A DNA stretch of 64,000 nucleotides from Streptomyces musisoli (GCF_016741855.1 NZ_JAERRH010000023.1:1-64000); one strand, 5' to 3'. Shown: positions 46,035-55,519, numbered from the stretch's first letter. Notes: a model not told the origin generated them from the letters alone. Made by a program: numbers and translations.

Positions 46035-46205
46035 CTACCAGCGGTACCAGCGGCCCTTGCGGCCGCCGCTGTCCGCGGTGCGGACGACGAAGCCCAGCAG
46101 CCACACGACGAGCACGATCACCGCGATCCACCACAGCGCCTTCAGCGCGAAGCCCGCGCCGAAGAGGATCAGGGCCAGCAGAAGAACCAGAAGCAGGGGA
46201 ACCAT
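46035..46205 (-). CDS. Small hydrophobic membrane protein
   Basis: ATG 46205 lies 9 bases after AGGAGG. The 56-residue product has two adjoining membrane helices (VPLLLVLLLALILFGAGFAL, WWIAVIVLVVWLLGFVV) and a basic tail (RTADSGGRKGRWYRW). Small proteins of this kind are common and of unknown role in Streptomyces. A GGGGCTCGGC-type hairpin follows on the leftward side near 45965, a likely terminator. Confidence 0.75.
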   Translation of the reverse strand: MVPLLLVLLLALILFGAGFALKALWWIAVIVLVVWLLGFVVRTADSGGRKGRWYRW

Positions 46206-46345
46206 CGTTATCAACCTCCTGGCCACCAGGTGCCCTTACCTCAGGCTGACAAGCCCACAAAGAGGGAGTTACTTCCGCGAGGTACAGGGCATATGCACGG
46301 GCCTGCACGCCAGGCATCGTTCCCCGGCCCCACCCCTCATGCACC

Positions 46346-46600
46346 TCAGATCCGCCTCGTGAACTGCGGTGGGCGGGCCTGGGTCAGGGTGTGTCGCCGG
46401 AGCAGTGGAAGCGGCAGGTGATCCCCGGGCCTGTAGCGCACGCCCTCGGCCAGCAAGATCCGGCGCACCTGGGAGCGGCTGATCTCGATGCCCCGGTCCC
46501 GGGCGGCGGCAGCCAGCGCGTCCAAGGTCCACTCCGAGGGCCCTGACTCGTCAGCGGCCGCCACGCTCACCCCGGAGCGGGTGGAGCAGCTCTCCGCCAT
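46346..46600 (-). pseudogene. IS630-type transposase fragment
   Basis: Reads EWTLDALAAAARDRGIEISR, SQVRRILLAEGVRYRPGDHL, the helix-turn-helix part of IS630-family transposases. The DDE domain is absent on both sides. Confidence 0.55.
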
Positions 46601-46731
46601 CGGCATGCGGTGGACCAGACGGTGAACAAGCTCCAGGACGCAGCGGCTGCTGCCTGGAGCGTACATTTAGCGTACGTAGTACGTACTGAGCACGGTGATG
46701 TCCCTCGCCAAGACTCGCCCGCCGGGGCATG

Positions 46732-47373
46732 TCACATCGCGAGCGCCGGGACCCCGGGGGTATCGGGCACACCGCATCCCTCTCGGGTCTGCGAGGGCGC
46801 CGCGGGCGGTGAGGTAAGCGCCGGTCCGATCAGGGGCATGACGGCCGCCAGCATCTCCGCCTTGCTCGCGGTCCCGTCCACGATCAGATCGGCCGCTGCC
46901 CGGGAGGGCGCGACATGGGCCGCGTGGCGGTCCCTGCCGGTCTGCAGATAGTTGCGCAGGGACAGTCGGGGGTCCTGTCGCTGCGCCTCGATCTTCCTGA
47001 GGATCTTGCGGGCCAGGCGTATGTCGTCGGGGGTCTCGACGTACACCCGCCACGCCGCCCGCCTCAGCACGGACGGCAGTGACAGCGCGAACAGGCCCTC
47101 GACCACCACCAGCAGCACGCCGGGGCGCTGCAGCGCTGCGTCGATGGCGTGTGCCGCCGCTGTCTCGTCGATCGATCCCGGATGATTCCAGTCGAGGACG
47201 GCGTGCCCGTCGGCGCTGACTGTCCACACACCCCTCAGGGGGTCGTGGGCGGGCACGTAGTAGTCGTCCAGATGGATCAGCGTCACGCTCTCGGGACACT
47301 GCAGCGACAGGGCCTCGGCAAGGGTTGACTTGCCGGATGCGGTGCCGCCTGCAACCGCCAGTACACCCGTCAT
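46732..47373 (-). CDS. Uridine-kinase-like P-loop protein
   Basis: ATG 47373 follows GAGGAG. The 213-residue protein begins TGVLAVAGGTASGKSTLAEA with Walker A GGTASGKS, then LIHLDDYYVPAHDP, WNHPGSIDETA and VLLVVVEGLFAL. This order matches the uridine kinase/phosphoribulokinase group, which phosphorylates nucleosides or sugars. It is near the family's usual length (about 200), with a short Pro-rich end. The exact substrate is uncertain. It is monocistronic. Confidence 0.8.
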   Translation of the reverse strand: MTGVLAVAGGTASGKSTLAEALSLQCPESVTLIHLDDYYVPAHDPLRGVWTVSADGHAVLDWNHPGSIDETAAAHAIDAALQRPGVLLVVVEGLFALSLPSVLRRAAWRVYVETPDDIRLARKILRKIEAQRQDPRLSLRNYLQTGRDRHAAHVAPSRAAADLIVDGTASKAEMLAAVMPLIGPALTSPPAAPSQTREGCGVPDTPGVPALAM

Positions 47374-48016
47374 AACGGGCGCTCCTCATGTGCTCAAAGG
47401 GGGGTGGACGAAGCGGCCGGACAAGCCGGGTCCAGGGAATGTACGGCGGTGTGATCGCCGCTGGCAAGCAGGGAGACGCGGCCCGGTTCAGCGGGGCCAG
47501 CGCTGCGATCTTCGGTTGACCTGCGCACGGTCTCGGCGACGCCGCGGACCTTCAGCGTGGCATGACGGCCCCTGAGCGCAGGCGGGACGCCGAGGGGAGC
47601 GGGCCAGTTCTCACTGCCCGGCACCCTACGGCGCGGCACTGACAACACCGCCCGGCCGAGGGGAAGGTCCAACCTCTCTCTGGCGCGCCGCCGGTCGTGG
47701 ACTGCTGCGGGACGGCGGCCCGGGCGAACGTGGTGAGTCATCCGCTTCTCGTACTGCGGTGATCGGCAGGGACGTGGTGTGGTGCCCGGGCCAGCGGTCC
47801 GCGCTTCTCGAGGAGCGTGGCGGAAAGCGCTACCGCTTCGGGGTTCGCCACATTGGACAAGATGACGGAATGCCATGCCCGCACCTCGCTGACCTGCGGT
47901 GATGGGAGGTGGAGGCCTCGCGTGACGACGGCACGTCCGTGTGGACACGGGTGCCGGAATGCTCGTGATCGGCCTGGCACGCCGGGGCGGTCGGGTGCCA
48001 CGATCGAGGCCTCGCC
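47374..48016. other. Intergenic, no supported gene
   Basis: A minus frame at 47400-47741 (ERLDLPLGRAVLSVPRRRVP) has weak coding character but no ribosome site or family. Nothing else is seen. Confidence 0.3.
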
Positions 48017-48256
48017 ATGTTCGTCTTCTCCGCCCGCCTGGCCACGGCCGGTGCGGTCGTCGCGGTGGCCGCCGAGTGCGGCATCGCGTACCCGCTCGCC
48101 AACCGCCTCCCGGCCGGCGACGCTGTCGTCATTGTCATCGTCGTCCTGGCCGTCACCGCGCTGGCCGCGACCGGCCACGAGGTGCCCGCCGTGCTGGGGG
48201 CGCTGGCGGCCGCGGCCGCCGGCCGGCTCGCGCGGGCCCGGCTGCGGGCGTGCTAG
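48017..48256 (+). CDS. Small two-helix membrane protein
   Basis: The 79-residue product has hydrophobic segments LATAGAVVAVAAECGIAYPL and AVVIVIVVLAVTALAATG, with an Ala-rich end GALAAAAAGRLARARLRAC. The ribosome site is weak (GAGG 7 bases upstream). Its stop overlaps the end of the convergent GNAT gene. Confidence 0.45.
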   Translation: MFVFSARLATAGAVVAVAAECGIAYPLANRLPAGDAVVIVIVVLAVTALAATGHEVPAVLGALAAAAAGRLARARLRAC

Positions 48257-48912
48257 TTGCCCTTGTCGATGGGTTTGGGAGGCGCCCCGATCCACGGTCG
48301 GGTGATGTTGATGAGTTTGGGAGGCACCAGGTCTCTTGCCAGGGCAGCATCGGGATGCTGCTGGTGAAAGGTGCTGGTGGGCCCCGGATCCGTTGCCAGG
48401 CGGGCATGGAGTTCCACGTCGAAGCGGACACCGTCGTATTCGAGCTTCTGTCGTTGTTGTCCTTCCACCGCGAAGCCGGCCGCGCGAGCAACTCCGCATG
48501 AGGCGGGATTGTTCACCCGGTGCCCAAGCTCCAGCCGGAAAAGTTCCGCGTCGTCGAAAGCCCAGCGAGCCACAGCACGGCAGGCACGGGACGCTACGCC
48601 CCGGCCACGGGCCGTTGCCGTCGTCCAGTAGGACACCCATCCAGTGGCATGGCGCCGGTCCACTGGGCCAACACACACCTGGCCGAGAACGAGGCCACCG
48701 CCGTCGACGACGGCGAAGGAATAGGAAGAGTCCGCAGCCCACTGGTCACCACGGGCCGTTAGCCACCGCTCGGCGGCCTGGACAGAATCGACCGGCTCGA
48801 TGGACTGGGCACGCATGAGCGGATCCGCGAACGCGGTCATCACCGCCCGGGCGTCCTCGGCCTTCCATCTCCGCAGCACCAGGCCAGAGGAGGTATCTAC
48901 ACGATCGCGCAC
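48253..48912 (-). CDS. GNAT-family acetyltransferase
   Basis: The 219-residue protein starts RDRVDTSSGLVLRRWKAEDA. It has the acetyl-CoA loop ATARGRGVASRACRAVARWA and a typical RimJ-like late part (FRLELGHRVNNPASCGVARA, AGFAVEGQQRQ). These enzymes move an acetyl group to amines; N-terminal or small-molecule substrates are possible. The last 40 residues are an atypical Pro-rich tail ending PPKPIDKGN. Confidence 0.8.
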   Translation of the reverse strand: MRDRVDTSSGLVLRRWKAEDARAVMTAFADPLMRAQSIEPVDSVQAAERWLTARGDQWAADSSYSFAVVDGGGLVLGQVCVGPVDRRHATGWVSYWTTATARGRGVASRACRAVARWAFDDAELFRLELGHRVNNPASCGVARAAGFAVEGQQRQKLEYDGVRFDVELHARLATDPGPTSTFHQQHPDAALARDLVPPKLINITRPWIGAPPKPIDKGN

Positions 48913-49199
48913 GACGCGAGTCTTCCTCAGCAGACATCGCCTGTCACGTCGGTTTCCCAGCAGTCGGTCCCCCGCCAGGGAGCCGTGCTCGTGTCGGGAC
49001 GTGAACCAGCTTCCGTCACGTCAGTTCCGTCATTTGTCGTCGACATCCAAGCGACGAGCGATCACCAACTGCCTCCCAAACCCGTCCACATCTGCTGTTC
49101 CTATAGATGCACGAAGCCACAGACGGCCGAGACGACGACCAGAGCGGCGATCTGAGCCTGGATATTGGCGGAGGACAGGCCCTCTCGCAGAACACCGAT

Positions 49200-49569
49200 C
49201 AGCACCTGCGCCGCTACGGCGAGCGCACGCATTCCCTGGCTCGGGCCGTCGTTCTTCACCAAGTTCCTCTACTTCACCGGCAAGACGGTGACGCCGGCGA
49301 ACGGCCCTGAGCCGCTCGTTCTCGACCGCATCATGGCCCGGCACATGCGGTCCCTGGCATCAACGGTCGGTCGGGAAACGGGCCACGACTCCGACGGCTC
49401 GATCGCCGGCTGGGTCTGGAGGGACCAGGACTGATCACCCCACCGCTACCAGGTCTTCCTGTCGTTCCTGCACGCCGCCGTCCACCAGGCGGCGTCCACC
49501 GACGGCTGGCCGTCCGACGCCTCACCCGACCTGCTCGAATACGCACTCTTCAGCACCGCGTGGACGTGA
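49200..49569 (+). pseudogene. OGG-fold protein with frameshift and in-frame stop
   Basis: The plus frame reads WLGPSFFTKFLYFTGKTVTP, PLVLDRIMARHMRSLASTV, then meets TGA at 49432 and continues in frame as HRYQVFLSFLHAAVHQAAST, DLLEYALFSTAWT. This is the pattern of Streptomyces 8-oxoguanine glycosylase OGG-fold proteins. Before 49233 the matching part (HLRRYGERTHSLA) is in another frame. At least two lesions and no start make it a pseudogene. Confidence 0.7.
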
Positions 49570-49702
49570 GCATCCGGGCCCGGCACACCTGCCGCATGGA
49601 AAGCCGCACCGGCCCCCTGCGGGTACGCCCGGCGCGCAAAGACCGTGCGGCGAGGCGCCGGATGCCTGGAGTGCCACGCATGGTGCGGCGGCGCCGGCCG
49701 AC

Positions 49703-49882
49703 TCACCCGAGGAACTCGGCGAGGACTCCGGTGACGGCGGCCGCAAGGGTGAGGACGGCGGCGAACGTGGTGGCCGCACGCATGAGGGCTGTGGGGTAAG
49801 TGGCACCGTCAAAGCGAGCCAGGGTGCCCGCGGCAGCGACGACCAGAGCCGCGGCGAGCAGGACGATGGCGATGTGGTTCAC
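49703..49882 (-). CDS. Small two-helix membrane protein, cassette copy 1
   Basis: GTG 49882 follows GGGGAGA at 5 bases. The 59-residue product is NHIAIVLLAAALVVAAAGTL, ARFDGATYPTALMRAATTFA, AVLTLAAAVTGVLAEFLG: two membrane helices joined by a conserved loop. It is a clear paralogue of the protein at 59772-59969 (shared DGATYP.AL.RAA.TFAAV.TL). It is divergent from the HTH/NTPase gene at 49994, with a conserved intergenic block, so the two are a unit. The partner relationship is inferred. Confidence 0.75.
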   Translation of the reverse strand: MNHIAIVLLAAALVVAAAGTLARFDGATYPTALMRAATTFAAVLTLAAAVTGVLAEFLG

Positions 49883-49907
49883 GGCAATCTCCCCGTACTG
49901 GTTGGGA

Positions 49908-49985
49908 TGTTGACGTGGGTGAAGGTCGCAGAAACGGTGTGCGCCGTGGTCCGGCCGGACAATGATGAACACCGTTGAACACACG
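49908..49985. promoter_or_regulatory. Conserved divergent control region, copy 1
   Basis: About 75 bases match 59996-60073 at most positions, from TGTTGACGTGG to GATGAACACCG..GAACAC. Two direct GAACAC boxes (49967, 49977) are exactly 10 bp apart, i.e. on one face of the helix, as for an operator bound by a dimer. The region serves both the small membrane gene and the HTH gene. Confidence 0.7.
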
Positions 49986-49993
49986 CACTGGGG

Positions 49994-51943
49994 GTGCAGG
50001 TGAGCGGGAATGCCGAGGAGCGTGAGGCGGCGCTCACCGAGCTGCGCAAACGACTGGAAGACGCCCTGGCCCACACGGGGCTGACCAAAGCTCAGCTCGC
50101 CGCCCGGGCGCATCGGTCGCGCACAACCGTCCATGAGGCCTTCAAGGACGGCGGGCGTGTTCCGTCCGGCGCGACCGTAGCGGCGCTGGCCGGCACGCTG
50201 GGCCTGTCGGCCGAGCAGAAGCGGGAGCTGCTTCAGCTGCGCCGGGCCGCGGCAGGCGAGAGGGCCGGTCCTGTGCGTGTTTGGGACGAAGAGCTCGGCA
50301 AGCCGATCGCGCAGTGGGATCCTCACGACTTGGAAGTCCATCCCGCCGGAACCCCCACCATCGCAGCCAGCTTGGGCGCCTTGGCGCAGCGGGCGCTGCC
50401 CGGCTACGTGCACCGCGCCCATGACCGCGTCCTGGCCGACGCGGTGCGCGAGGCGGCCGGGGGTCGCAGTCGGATGCTGGTCCTGGTCGGATCGTCTTCG
50501 ACCGGCAAAACTCGGGCGTGCTGGGAGGCCGTCCAGCCGCTCGCTGCCTACGGCTGGCGGCTGTGGCACCCGTACGATCCGACCTCGGTCGAGGCCCCGC
50601 TCCCCGACCTCCACCGGGTGGCGCCCCGCACGGTGATATGGCTCAACGAAGCTCAGCACTACCTCGGCCACTCCCGGGTCGGCGAGCGCATCGCGGCCGC
50701 ACTGCACACCCTGCTCACCGACGCCGACCGCGGGCCGGTCCTCGTACTGGGCACCTTGTGGCTCGAGTACGCCAACTCCTACATGGCCCTACCCGGCCCC
50801 GAGGCACCTGACCCGCACCGCCGGGTCCGCAAACTGTTGACCGGACGCACGCTCACCGTCCCCGACGCGTTCGACGAGGAGGCGCTCGAGGCCGCCTCCG
50901 TCCTGGCCCAAGGCGGCGACCGGTTCATGGCGGACGCCCTCACCCGCGCCCACACTCACCGACGCGTCACCCAGGACCTCGCCGGGGCACCGGAGCTCGT
51001 GCGCCGCTACGACCACGGCATCCCGCCCGTGAAAGCCCTCTTGGAGGTAGCGATGGACGCCCGCCGCCTCGGCGTCGGACTCCACCTCCCCCAGGCCTTC
51101 CTCATCGACGCCGCCACCGACTACCTCACCGACGACGACTACGACGAGCTCACCGAAGACCGGCTCAAAGCAGCTTTCGCCGCCCTTGCCCACCCCGTCC
51201 ACGGCAAACAAGCCCCCCGCCCCATGCGGCGCCCCCCGGGCAGCCCGGCACCGACCAGGACGCCCACCCCGGCGGCAGGACCGGTCTTCCGCCTCGCGGA
51301 CTACCTCAAACAGCACGGCCGCATGACACGCCAAAGGTTCTGCCCGCCCGCCTCCTTCTGGCACGCAGCCCACACCCATCTCACCGACCCCGAAAACCTC
51401 CGCAACCTCGCCAAGGCAGCCGAAAATCGGTATCGCCTGCAATGGGCACATCATCTTCGTTGGCAGGCCGCCGATACCGGCAGCATCGAAGCCCTGTGCG
51501 AGCTGGCGCACCTGAGGGAGCGGGCTGGGGACCAGGAGGGTGCCGAAACCCTGTACCGGCAGGCCGCCGACGCCGGCGACACCCACGCCCTGGCCCACCT
51601 GGTACAGCAGCGCCAGGCGGCTGGGGACTCGGAGGGCGCCGACGCCCTCGCCCGGCAGGCCGCCGACGCCGGCACCACCTACGCCCTGCGCAAGCTGGCG
51701 CAGCTACGGGAGGCGGCCGGGGACCGGCGAAGCGCTGATGCTCTCGCCCGGCGCGCCGCCGACGCCGGCGACGCTTACGCCCTGGTCATCTTGGCGCAGC
51801 TGCGGAAGGAGGCCGGGGACCTAGAGAGCGCCGAAGCCCTGGCCCGGCACGCCGCGGATACTGGCGGTGCCACACAGCATCTCGGTAATTGGTGGCGGTA
51901 CGGGTTAGACCCAGACGGTTCACCGACCCCTCCATGGTCCTGA
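49994..51943 (+). CDS. HTH/P-loop NTPase/Sel1-TPR repeat protein, cassette copy 1
   Basis: The 649-residue protein (GTG 49994 or 50000) has an XRE-like HTH at 10-75 (RKRLEDALAHTGLTKAQLAA, TTVHEAFKDGGRVPS). A P-loop domain follows with Walker A GSSSTGKT (166-173), a probable Walker B RTVIWLNEAQHYL (212-224) and GPVLVLGTLWLEY (247). A helical part (PQAFLIDAATDYLTDDDYDE) and a Trp-rich segment (RLADYLKQHGRMTRQRFCPP) lead to four or five 32-residue Sel1/TPR-like repeats (AGDQEGAETLYRQAADAGDT) and a short end GLDPDGSPTPPWS. It is probably cytosolic. A DNA-binding head on a STAND-like ATPase suggests a ligand-controlled switch. It is paralogous to the protein at 60093. Confidence 0.75.
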   Translation: MQVSGNAEEREAALTELRKRLEDALAHTGLTKAQLAARAHRSRTTVHEAFKDGGRVPSGATVAALAGTLGLSAEQKRELLQLRRAAAGERAGPVRVWDEELGKPIAQWDPHDLEVHPAGTPTIAASLGALAQRALPGYVHRAHDRVLADAVREAAGGRSRMLVLVGSSSTGKTRACWEAVQPLAAYGWRLWHPYDPTSVEAPLPDLHRVAPRTVIWLNEAQHYLGHSRVGERIAAALHTLLTDADRGPVLVLGTLWLEYANSYMALPGPEAPDPHRRVRKLLTGRTLTVPDAFDEEALEAASVLAQGGDRFMADALTRAHTHRRVTQDLAGAPELVRRYDHGIPPVKALLEVAMDARRLGVGLHLPQAFLIDAATDYLTDDDYDELTEDRLKAAFAALAHPVHGKQAPRPMRRPPGSPAPTRTPTPAAGPVFRLADYLKQHGRMTRQRFCPPASFWHAAHTHLTDPENLRNLAKAAENRYRLQWAHHLRWQAADTGSIEALCELAHLRERAGDQEGAETLYRQAADAGDTHALAHLVQQRQAAGDSEGADALARQAADAGTTYALRKLAQLREAAGDRRSADALARRAADAGDAYALVILAQLRKEAGDLESAEALARHAADTGGATQHLGNWWRYGLDPDGSPTPPWS

Positions 51944-52435
51944 ACACACGCCCGCCCGCAGGGGTTACGCCCGCAGTGGCGCGGCGCCAGTCCGGGCACC
52001 GATGGGTGCCCGCAAGTAACCCTCCACGGCACCCAGGGGCCGGGCAGGGTTGCGCACGGCCGCTCGGGCGAAAGGGGGCTCCCGTCCCGGCTCGGGGGTA
52101 ACACGGAACTGGAGTCCTACGTCCATCTTCCTCGCCCCTCCGGGGGAGCGTCGCGGCCCTGTGGCTCGCCTTCGGGCACCTCCTGATCGCCGCGGCCGTC
52201 GTCGGCTTCCTCGTGCCTCCGCACGGCGTGGCCTGGCGGTCCTGTTCGGCGGGCTGGTGGTTGCAGCGCCCCGCTCGCTCCGGGGCGAGGGCCCCGCCTG
52301 CGCCAGCCAGCAAGGCACCACCCAGCACACCCTGCCGCCAACCCACCCAGCACACCCTGCCGCCAACTCGCTCATCCGAATGAACGCCGGCAGGAACCGG
52401 AATGGCAAACCGTTCCACCAGGACAGGGGGATGTC
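51944..52435. other. Intergenic, with a tandem 25-bp repeat and a possible membrane-gene remnant
   Basis: CCCAGCACACCCTGCCGCCA repeats at 52321 and 52346. A short frame (LWLAFGHLLIAAAVVGFLV, about 52150-52210) may be what is left of a small membrane gene. No intact gene is present. Confidence 0.4.
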
Positions 52436-52882
52436 ATGAGACTCCTGCCTCTACGACCGCCCCGGACAGGCGTTACCGCGCCGATCACCGCTGCCGTCAC
52501 GACCGTCCTGGCCGCCTCACTGATCGGCCTCGCATCCGCCCACGCCGCGCCCCCCGCGGGCGCGCCCGCTGCGGTCCGGGACCAGATCGCGTGCCCGCGC
52601 GGGTTCGTGTGCATCTACCCCGACATCAACTTCAACGGACAGCCCTACGTCAAACGCGCCGTCGACGGATCCGTGCGGCACCTGCCGGACTACATCCGCG
52701 GCAAAGGCAGCTCCGTCATCAACAACAGCAGCCGCACCGCCCGCGTCTACCAGAAGGACAACTACTTCGGCCGGCACGTCTGCGTCGGCCGCGAGGGCGG
52801 CACCATCAGCGACCTGCGCTCCTACCAGCTCAACGACACCACCCACAGCCTCCGCAACAACGACACCCCCTGCGGCGCCTGA
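52436..52882 (+). CDS. Peptidase inhibitor I36-type secreted protein
   Basis: ATG 52436 is 5 bases after CAGGGGG. The 148-residue product has a signal peptide (TAAVTTVLAASLIGLASAHA), and the mature part has the I36 pattern: CPRGFVCIYPDINFNGQPYV, SSVINNSSRTARVYQKDNYF, GRHVCVGREGG, with four Cys. This fold (beta/gamma-crystallin-like) was defined by the Streptomyces metalloprotease inhibitor SMPI. Inhibitory activity is inferred only from the family. It is probably extracellular and monocistronic. Confidence 0.85.
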   Translation: MRLLPLRPPRTGVTAPITAAVTTVLAASLIGLASAHAAPPAGAPAAVRDQIACPRGFVCIYPDINFNGQPYVKRAVDGSVRHLPDYIRGKGSSVINNSSRTARVYQKDNYFGRHVCVGREGGTISDLRSYQLNDTTHSLRNNDTPCGA

Positions 52883-53017
52883 CGGCCGCCCGAAGAGGGA
52901 CGGGCCGACATGCCGCTTGCGCCCCCGGCCGTCCAGGTGGGCGCGAGTCCGGCGGCGCGCGGAGGTCCACCGGTAGATCGGCGGAGGGCGTCACCCGAGT
53001 CGGGGGGGCAGGGCTTA

Positions 53018-53215
53018 CGCCAGGACGGCCGGGACCGCGTCCTCGGCCGTCCAGTCCCCCTCGAACAGGGCGGCGACCAGGCGTACATGGTCCTCGGGGA
53101 GCTGGCGAGCGCGGTGCTTGGTGCGGGCCTTGGCGAGCCAGGCGCCGAGCTTGACGGTGTCGCCGTCGACGCGGATCGTCTCGCGGGCGGCGGGGATGAG
53201 TTCAGCAACTGGTGC
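53018..53215 (-). pseudogene. Helicase-associated-domain fragment, copy 2
   Basis: Reads AARETIRVDGDTVKLGAWLA, KARTKHRARQLPEDHVRLVA, ALFEGDWTAEDAVPAVLA then stop. It is a paralogue of the fragment at 45453 and ends in the same way. Nothing upstream continues it. Confidence 0.6.
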
Positions 53216-53415
53216 GCGCGAGGGTGAGGGCTTGCCAGGTGGTGAGCTGGCGGTGCAGCCAGGAGCCGATCTTCACCCCGGCGAGCTGGGTGTCGCGCGC
53301 GGATCCGGGGTTGGTGCGCACCGGCCGTGGGATGGGCTCTCCAGCTCACGGTGGGCGGTGTCTTGTTGCTGGTGCCGCAGACCACGGTGGGCCGGTTGCG
53401 GCGGTGCAGGGCCAT

Positions 53416-53740
53416 TCAGCGCCTGTGGGGGTCATTCCAGGACAGAGGCTCAGCACATGGACGCCGGATTTCTTGTACTCCGCCCACAACACCTCCCAGA
53501 AGGACGGAACGAACGCCTTGGTGGCGCTGTAGGCCCCAGGTCCTGGGTCGGTGCGTAGGCGAGCTAGGACGCGGGCACGTGCCAGAACACGTGGGCGAGA
53601 GCGACCAGGGCATCACAGTTCAGACCCATCATCTCCAGGCTCTGCTCCAACGGAACGGTGGCGAACCTGCCGGTCACCACGAAGTCGGCGTGGCTGACCA
53701 ACAGGCGGAGCCGGCCCCGCTGGTGCGGCCGCGAGAGTAG
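53416..53740 (-). pseudogene. Short-chain dehydrogenase (SDR) remnant
   Basis: Two stretches remain. Near 53590-53720 it reads LLVSHADFVVTGRFATVPLE, QSLEMMGLNCDALVALAHVF. At 53420-53540 it reads GAYSATKAFVPSFWEVLWAE, YKKSGVHVLSLCPGMT, with the catalytic YxxxK. They are in different frames, and the Rossmann N-terminus is missing. Confidence 0.65.
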
Positions 53741-53949
53741 TCAGCCCCGGTGCCGTGTCGGTTCACCGCGTGTGGCCGCCCTGGACGATCGGCTGCAGGT
53801 CTCGCCAGCCTCGGGGACCAGGCGGGTGGTGGTCTTGTCGCATAGCCGAGCGCCTTCGAAGTGACGGGGGCTGGGCGCCTCGGCGGTAGTGCGTGTGGGT
53901 CGGGTGCGTCCCCCGTGCGCACCCGCCCCGGTCGGAGTGGCGGCGGGGG

Positions 53950-54546
53950 TCAGGGCTTGGGGGCGGGAGCGGTCGCCTGCCAGCGGGTGCCGATGGTGCG
54001 CAGCAGGTTGTCGTAGACGCCGAGGTAGCGGAAGGGCTTGATGGCCGCCATGTAGAGGTGACCGAAGGGGCCGTTGGGCTTGACGAGGACGGCCATCTGC
54101 CCGCGGTAGCCGCCGGAGCTGTCCGGGACCCAGCCGAGGTGAAGCACGCCATGCATCGTGCGATTGGCGATCTCGGCCGCCCACTCGCCCTCGGTCTCGT
54201 AGACGGTGGTGAAGCGGGGGTTGCGGGAGGACGACAGGTCCTTGCGGAGGTCGTCGGGCAGCCGGTCGCGCAGGGTCGGCACCCGCGCGCCCAGGCCGGC
54301 GTCCGGCTTGTCCCACCCGAACAGCGCACCGAGCTTCCAGCGGATCGCGAAGAGGGCGTGGGCGACGGGCGAGGTGACGAACGGCTCCTGCGCGGGGCCT
54401 GCGCCGCTGAAGAGGGCGACCAGGCGGGGCCAGTCGCCGGGGCTGCCCGGAGTGGGCAGCGCCCAGACGTCCTCGAGGCGGAAGTCGTGGGCGATGGCGT
54501 GAATGCGCCAGGGACGGGAAGTGTGGGCGGTCTTGGGAAGCCTCAT
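53950..54546 (-). CDS. DUF2867 family protein
   Basis: The 198-residue protein begins RLPKTAHTSRPWRIHAIAHD and has FRLEDVWALPTPGSPGDWPR, LRDRLPDDLRKDLSSSRNPR and HLYMAAIKPFRYLGVYDNLL. This is the DUF2867 pattern, related to SRPBCC-like folds; the function is unknown. It is divergent from the TetR gene at 54650 and shares its palindromic operator, so it is probably that regulator's main target. Confidence 0.8.
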   Translation of the reverse strand: MRLPKTAHTSRPWRIHAIAHDFRLEDVWALPTPGSPGDWPRLVALFSGAGPAQEPFVTSPVAHALFAIRWKLGALFGWDKPDAGLGARVPTLRDRLPDDLRKDLSSSRNPRFTTVYETEGEWAAEIANRTMHGVLHLGWVPDSSGGYRGQMAVLVKPNGPFGHLYMAAIKPFRYLGVYDNLLRTIGTRWQATAPAPKP

Positions 54547-54557
54547 GCCGAGCCCCT

Positions 54558-54615
54558 GTCTATACGGTGGCGTATAGACCTAGGCTAGCCCTGTGTGTAC
54601 GGAGGCGTCTATACG
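54558..54615. promoter_or_regulatory. TetR-type operator pair
   Basis: A perfect palindrome GTCTATACG-N4-CGTATAGAC lies at 54558-54579, and a second half-site GTCTATACG with a weaker partner (CGTACAT) at 54607-54626. Both sit between the divergent DUF2867 and TetR genes, over their probable promoters. This is the usual self-regulated arrangement. Confidence 0.75.
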
Positions 54616-54649
54616 GGTCCGTACATCCGATGAGTCGAGGAGGCACGGC

Positions 54650-55207
54650 ATGGGAGTCACCCGTACGCCGCGCGGCGCCTGGATCGAGCAGGGGATGCGG
54701 GCGCTCGCCGCCGGTGGTCCGGAGGCCGTTCGCATCGAGGTGCTGGCGCAGGCGCTGGGCGTCAGCAAGGGCGGGTTCTACGGGTACTTCCGCAACCGGG
54801 ACGCGCTGCTCGGCGAGATGCTCGACACCTGGGAGCGGGAGGCCGCCGAGGCCGTGATCGAGCAGGTGGATGCCGAGGGCGGGGACGCCAGGGCCCGGCT
54901 GGAGCGGCTGTTCACCATCACCGCGGCGGCCACCGGGCCGGTGACGGGCGTGGCCTCGGAACTGGCCATCCGCGACTGGGCGCGGCGCGACGAGGACGTG
55001 GCGGCGCGGCTGCGGCGGGTGGACAACCGGCGCATGGAGTATCTGCGCGCACTGTTCGGGGACTTCTGCCCCGACGAGAAGGAGGTCGAGCTGCGGTGCA
55101 TGCTCGTCTTCTCCCTGCGGATCGGTAGCTACTTCATCGCCGCCGAGCACGGAGGGCTCAGTCGGGCGCAGGTGATGGAGCTGGCGCGGGAACGGCTGCT
55201 GGCGTAG
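54650..55207 (+). CDS. TetR-family transcriptional regulator
   Basis: ATG 54650 follows GAGGAG. The 185-residue product has the HTH at 10-55 (RALAAGGPEAVRIEVLAQAL, GVSKGGFYGYFRNRDALLGE) and a helical ligand domain (ASELAIRDWARRDEDVAARL). It likely represses itself and the DUF2867 gene through the GTCTATACG palindrome. The inducer is unknown. Confidence 0.9.
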   Translation: MGVTRTPRGAWIEQGMRALAAGGPEAVRIEVLAQALGVSKGGFYGYFRNRDALLGEMLDTWEREAAEAVIEQVDAEGGDARARLERLFTITAAATGPVTGVASELAIRDWARRDEDVAARLRRVDNRRMEYLRALFGDFCPDEKEVELRCMLVFSLRIGSYFIAAEHGGLSRAQVMELARERLLA

Positions 55208-55519
55208 GGGCGAAGCGCGGGCCACTACCGAGTGCTTCCCGTGGTGTGTGACTGCTTCCGGCGGTGCCCGACTGCTCACTGCTGGCCGGCCGGAGGGCGA
55301 GGGTGATGGTGATCGCACTGAGCACGGCGGTGGTGCCTGTTTCTAAGCCCCGGTTCTGAGGAGCCTGGCGGCCTAGGCTGAAGTCGTGTCCGAGGACGCC
55401 AGTCGGGCAGGCGAAAGAGAGTGCGGGGCCCGATGGGTGGCCGGCGTCGACCGCCGTACTGCTCGGCCCGGTGCAAGGTGAGGGCCTGGAGGCACTGGGC
55501 AGAACCGTTCGGCGAACGG

